A stretch of DNA of 37,400 bases, taken from Latilactobacillus fragifolii. Its GTDB lineage: Bacteria; Bacillota; Bacilli; Lactobacillales; Lactobacillaceae. A model generated the notes under the pieces. It did not search any database, was not told the origin of the DNA, and worked only from the letters and a program-made list of their open reading frames with translations. This document shows, piece after piece, positions 36,361 to 37,400 of this stretch. Location: the NCBI RefSeq assembly GCF_905332535.1, contig NZ_CAJOCF010000010.1, forward strand, positions 1 through 37,400. Reading direction: 5' to 3'. Position 1 is the stretch's first letter, and each line of letters opens with the position of its first letter. Made by a program: the position numbers and the translations under genes.

Positions 36361-36814
36361 AGTCATTTAGATCATTCAAAAGTGCATCAACCGCAGCTTG
36401 TCGCGCTTGAGCAGCTTCTTCAACAGTAGGGAAGGTGCCAATACGATGCCGCTTGCCTTTAACAGTAACTTCAGCGGCATAATGGATTGAGCCATCGCGG
36501 TATTTAACCACCTTTACGCCAGTTATACCGGTTGAGCTATCCGATCTAACCTTACGTTTCGAATCTAACAGGAAGGTAGCGACGTCTTTTTTCTTCTTAT
36601 TCTGATAACCACGCCTTAATCCAGTGTGGTTTACATCGCGCTTTAAGTGCCCGCAGCTCACAATAGCACCAGATTTAAGCTTGTTACTCGGCACAGTGGT
36701 TTGGTTGCCACATGAGCATTGGCACAGCCATGCAGCGTGGTTTCCAACATTACCGTTTCTAGCGATTACTTTCAGCTCACCAAACTTTTGCCCAGTTAAA
36801 TCTAAAGCGACCAT
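36359..36814 (-). CDS. AP2-domain DNA-binding protein with zinc motif
   Basis: This 151-aa protein has an N-terminal part with a four-Cys zinc knuckle (CQCSCGN and a later SCGH). A basic linker follows, then a C-terminal AP2/ERF-like domain (TGITGVKVVKYRDGSIHYAA, RIGTFPTVEEAAQARQAAV). In phages such proteins are often relatives of HNH homing endonucleases that have lost the nuclease; no HNH is seen here. ATG 36814 lies seven bases from GGAGG; ATG 36820 is too close. Confidence 0.82.
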   Translation of the reverse strand: MVALDLTGQKFGELKVIARNGNVGNHAAWLCQCSCGNQTTVPSNKLKSGAIVSCGHLKRDVNHTGLRRGYQNKKKKDVATFLLDSKRKVRSDSSTGITGVKVVKYRDGSIHYAAEVTVKGKRHRIGTFPTVEEAAQARQAAVDALLNDLND

Positions 36815-36816
36815 CT

Positions 36817-37077
36817 TCATTCCTCCTTAAATCCGCGATACTCAACAGGCAAGCCACTAGCAAGCAGCTTTTTAAGCACGCTTTTGTATTCGTCTAACTC
36901 ACTGAATGGCACTGAACCAAGTGCATTACTCCAAGTGGCGCCGTGGACGTCGTCAATGAAAAAGTTATAGCTTCCGTCGTAAACGTTTTTAACGACTACT
37001 AATGAATAGGTGTGGCCAGGCAATTTCTTGTACATTTGTTTAAACGATTCTAGAATTTGACGCTCATTGTCGGACAT
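36817..37077 (-). CDS. Hypothetical protein, 86 aa
   Basis: ATG 37077 follows GAGGTGA. The product is soluble, with a helical start (NERQILESFKQMYKKL) and short strands (YSLVVVKNVYDGSYNFFIDD). Its end overlaps the ribosome binding site of the AP2 gene, so the two are coupled. No family recognised. Confidence 0.65.
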   Translation of the reverse strand: MSDNERQILESFKQMYKKLPGHTYSLVVVKNVYDGSYNFFIDDVHGATWSNALGSVPFSELDEYKSVLKKLLASGLPVEYRGFKEE

Positions 37078-37096
37078 GCGGATCACCTCGCAACAA

Positions 37097-37270
37097 TTAT
37101 AGCGTAAATTCAGGTAACGTTTCTACTAAATCTAACAACGTCTGAAACCAGATGCCAGCTAGTATTTCGTTTTGAAATTCTAGGCTGAAATGTTCAGTTC
37201 CTACTATATTAATAGTTGAGTTTTCTAATTCTACAAAAATACCTAATTGTTCGAGTTCTAATACTATCAT
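37097..37270 (-). CDS. Small acidic protein, 57 aa
   Basis: CGAGGTGA precedes the ATG at 37270. The product (VLELEQLGIFVELENSTINI, then a helical FQTLLDLVETLPEF) is acidic and shows no known motif. It is the first gene of the leftward right-end operon, directly beside the integrase arm sites. Confidence 0.6.
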   Translation of the reverse strand: MIVLELEQLGIFVELENSTINIVGTEHFSLEFQNEILAGIWFQTLLDLVETLPEFTL

Positions 37271-37318
37271 TTAATCACCTCGTACTTAGCTACGCAAAAA
37301 AGCGATTAATTTTTTTGG

Positions 37319-37338
37319 TTAGTCAAAGGGTTAGTCAA
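37319..37338 (+). repeat. Integrase arm-type sites, right pair
   Basis: TTAGTCAA occurs at 37319-37326 and 37331-37338, 12 bp apart, matching the left-end pairs. On the - strand the reverse complement reads TTGACTAA, so these sites could also overlap -35-like sequences of the right-end operon. Confidence 0.65.
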
Positions 37339-37385
37339 TTTTTAGAAGTGTTTTAATAACAATGATTAAGCGCCATATAATGAGA

Positions 37386-37400
37386 CCTGTACTCTCCTTA
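37386..37400. other. Right att core
   Basis: CCTGTACTCTCCTTA repeats bases 1-15 exactly. The window ends here, so the outer extent of the repeat cannot be seen. Confidence 0.75.

Overview
This window looks like one complete temperate siphovirus genome (a prophage) from a low-GC lactic acid bacterium, probably a lactobacillus. I infer this from the gene order, the AT-rich base composition, strong AGGAGG ribosome binding sites, and protein families (ArpU, DUF1642, Phg_2220_C, SPP1-like portal, BppU, XkdX, LL-H/A118-like holins) typical of Lactobacillaceae and Streptococcaceae phages. The first and last 15 bases are identical (CCTGTACTCTCCTTA), as expected for the att core flanking an integrated prophage. 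Paired TTAGTCAA motifs just inside both ends look like integrase arm sites.

Layout. 1-3250 is the leftward lysogeny block: integrase, a tRNA with CAU anticodon, a membrane-anchored DUF4352-type protein and a CI/LexA-type repressor, with two copies of a small three-stem RNA element between genes. The cI/cro switch (3098-3264) has an operator inside the -10/-35 spacer of each divergent promoter. 3265-14693 is the rightward early block: Cro-like protein, KilAC antirepressor, small regulators, Erf recombinase, HNH nuclease, a replication initiator with a possible internal origin, DnaC-like loader, RusA, SSB, many short overlapping genes, and an ArpU-family late activator. 14694-15643 holds two degenerate tRNA-like genes, terminators and a leftward moron-like gene. 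15645-33012 is packaging, head and tail: small and large terminase, portal, minor head, scaffold, major capsid, a glycosyltransferase, connectors, tail tube, frameshifted tail chaperone, tape measure, Dit, Tal, BppU. 33005-34691 holds XkdX, two holin-type proteins and an amidase endolysin. 34692-37270 is a right-end accessory region: a candidate type I toxin with a convergent antisense RNA and a divergent small RNA, then two leftward operons, one probably autoregulated by its own HTH protein.

The most interesting feature is at 21766-24688. The major capsid protein and the tail tube protein are unrelated in their folded parts, but both end in nearly the same threonine-rich tag (T6-KA-T6/7-[A/E]H). 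A GT-A-type glycosyltransferase gene lies directly behind the capsid gene. I propose a dedicated virion O-glycosylation system. Other observations worth checking are the duplicated RNA element with apparent compensatory changes (1672-1717 and 2336-2381), the type I toxin region, the hairpin that captures the integrase ribosome binding site, and the portal gene, whose ribosome binding site faces an AUC codon.

No gene looks disrupted except for the doubtful start codons and the two degenerate tRNA-like genes, so the phage may be inducible. All functional statements rest on reading the sequence and on remembered family motifs. No database search was possible.
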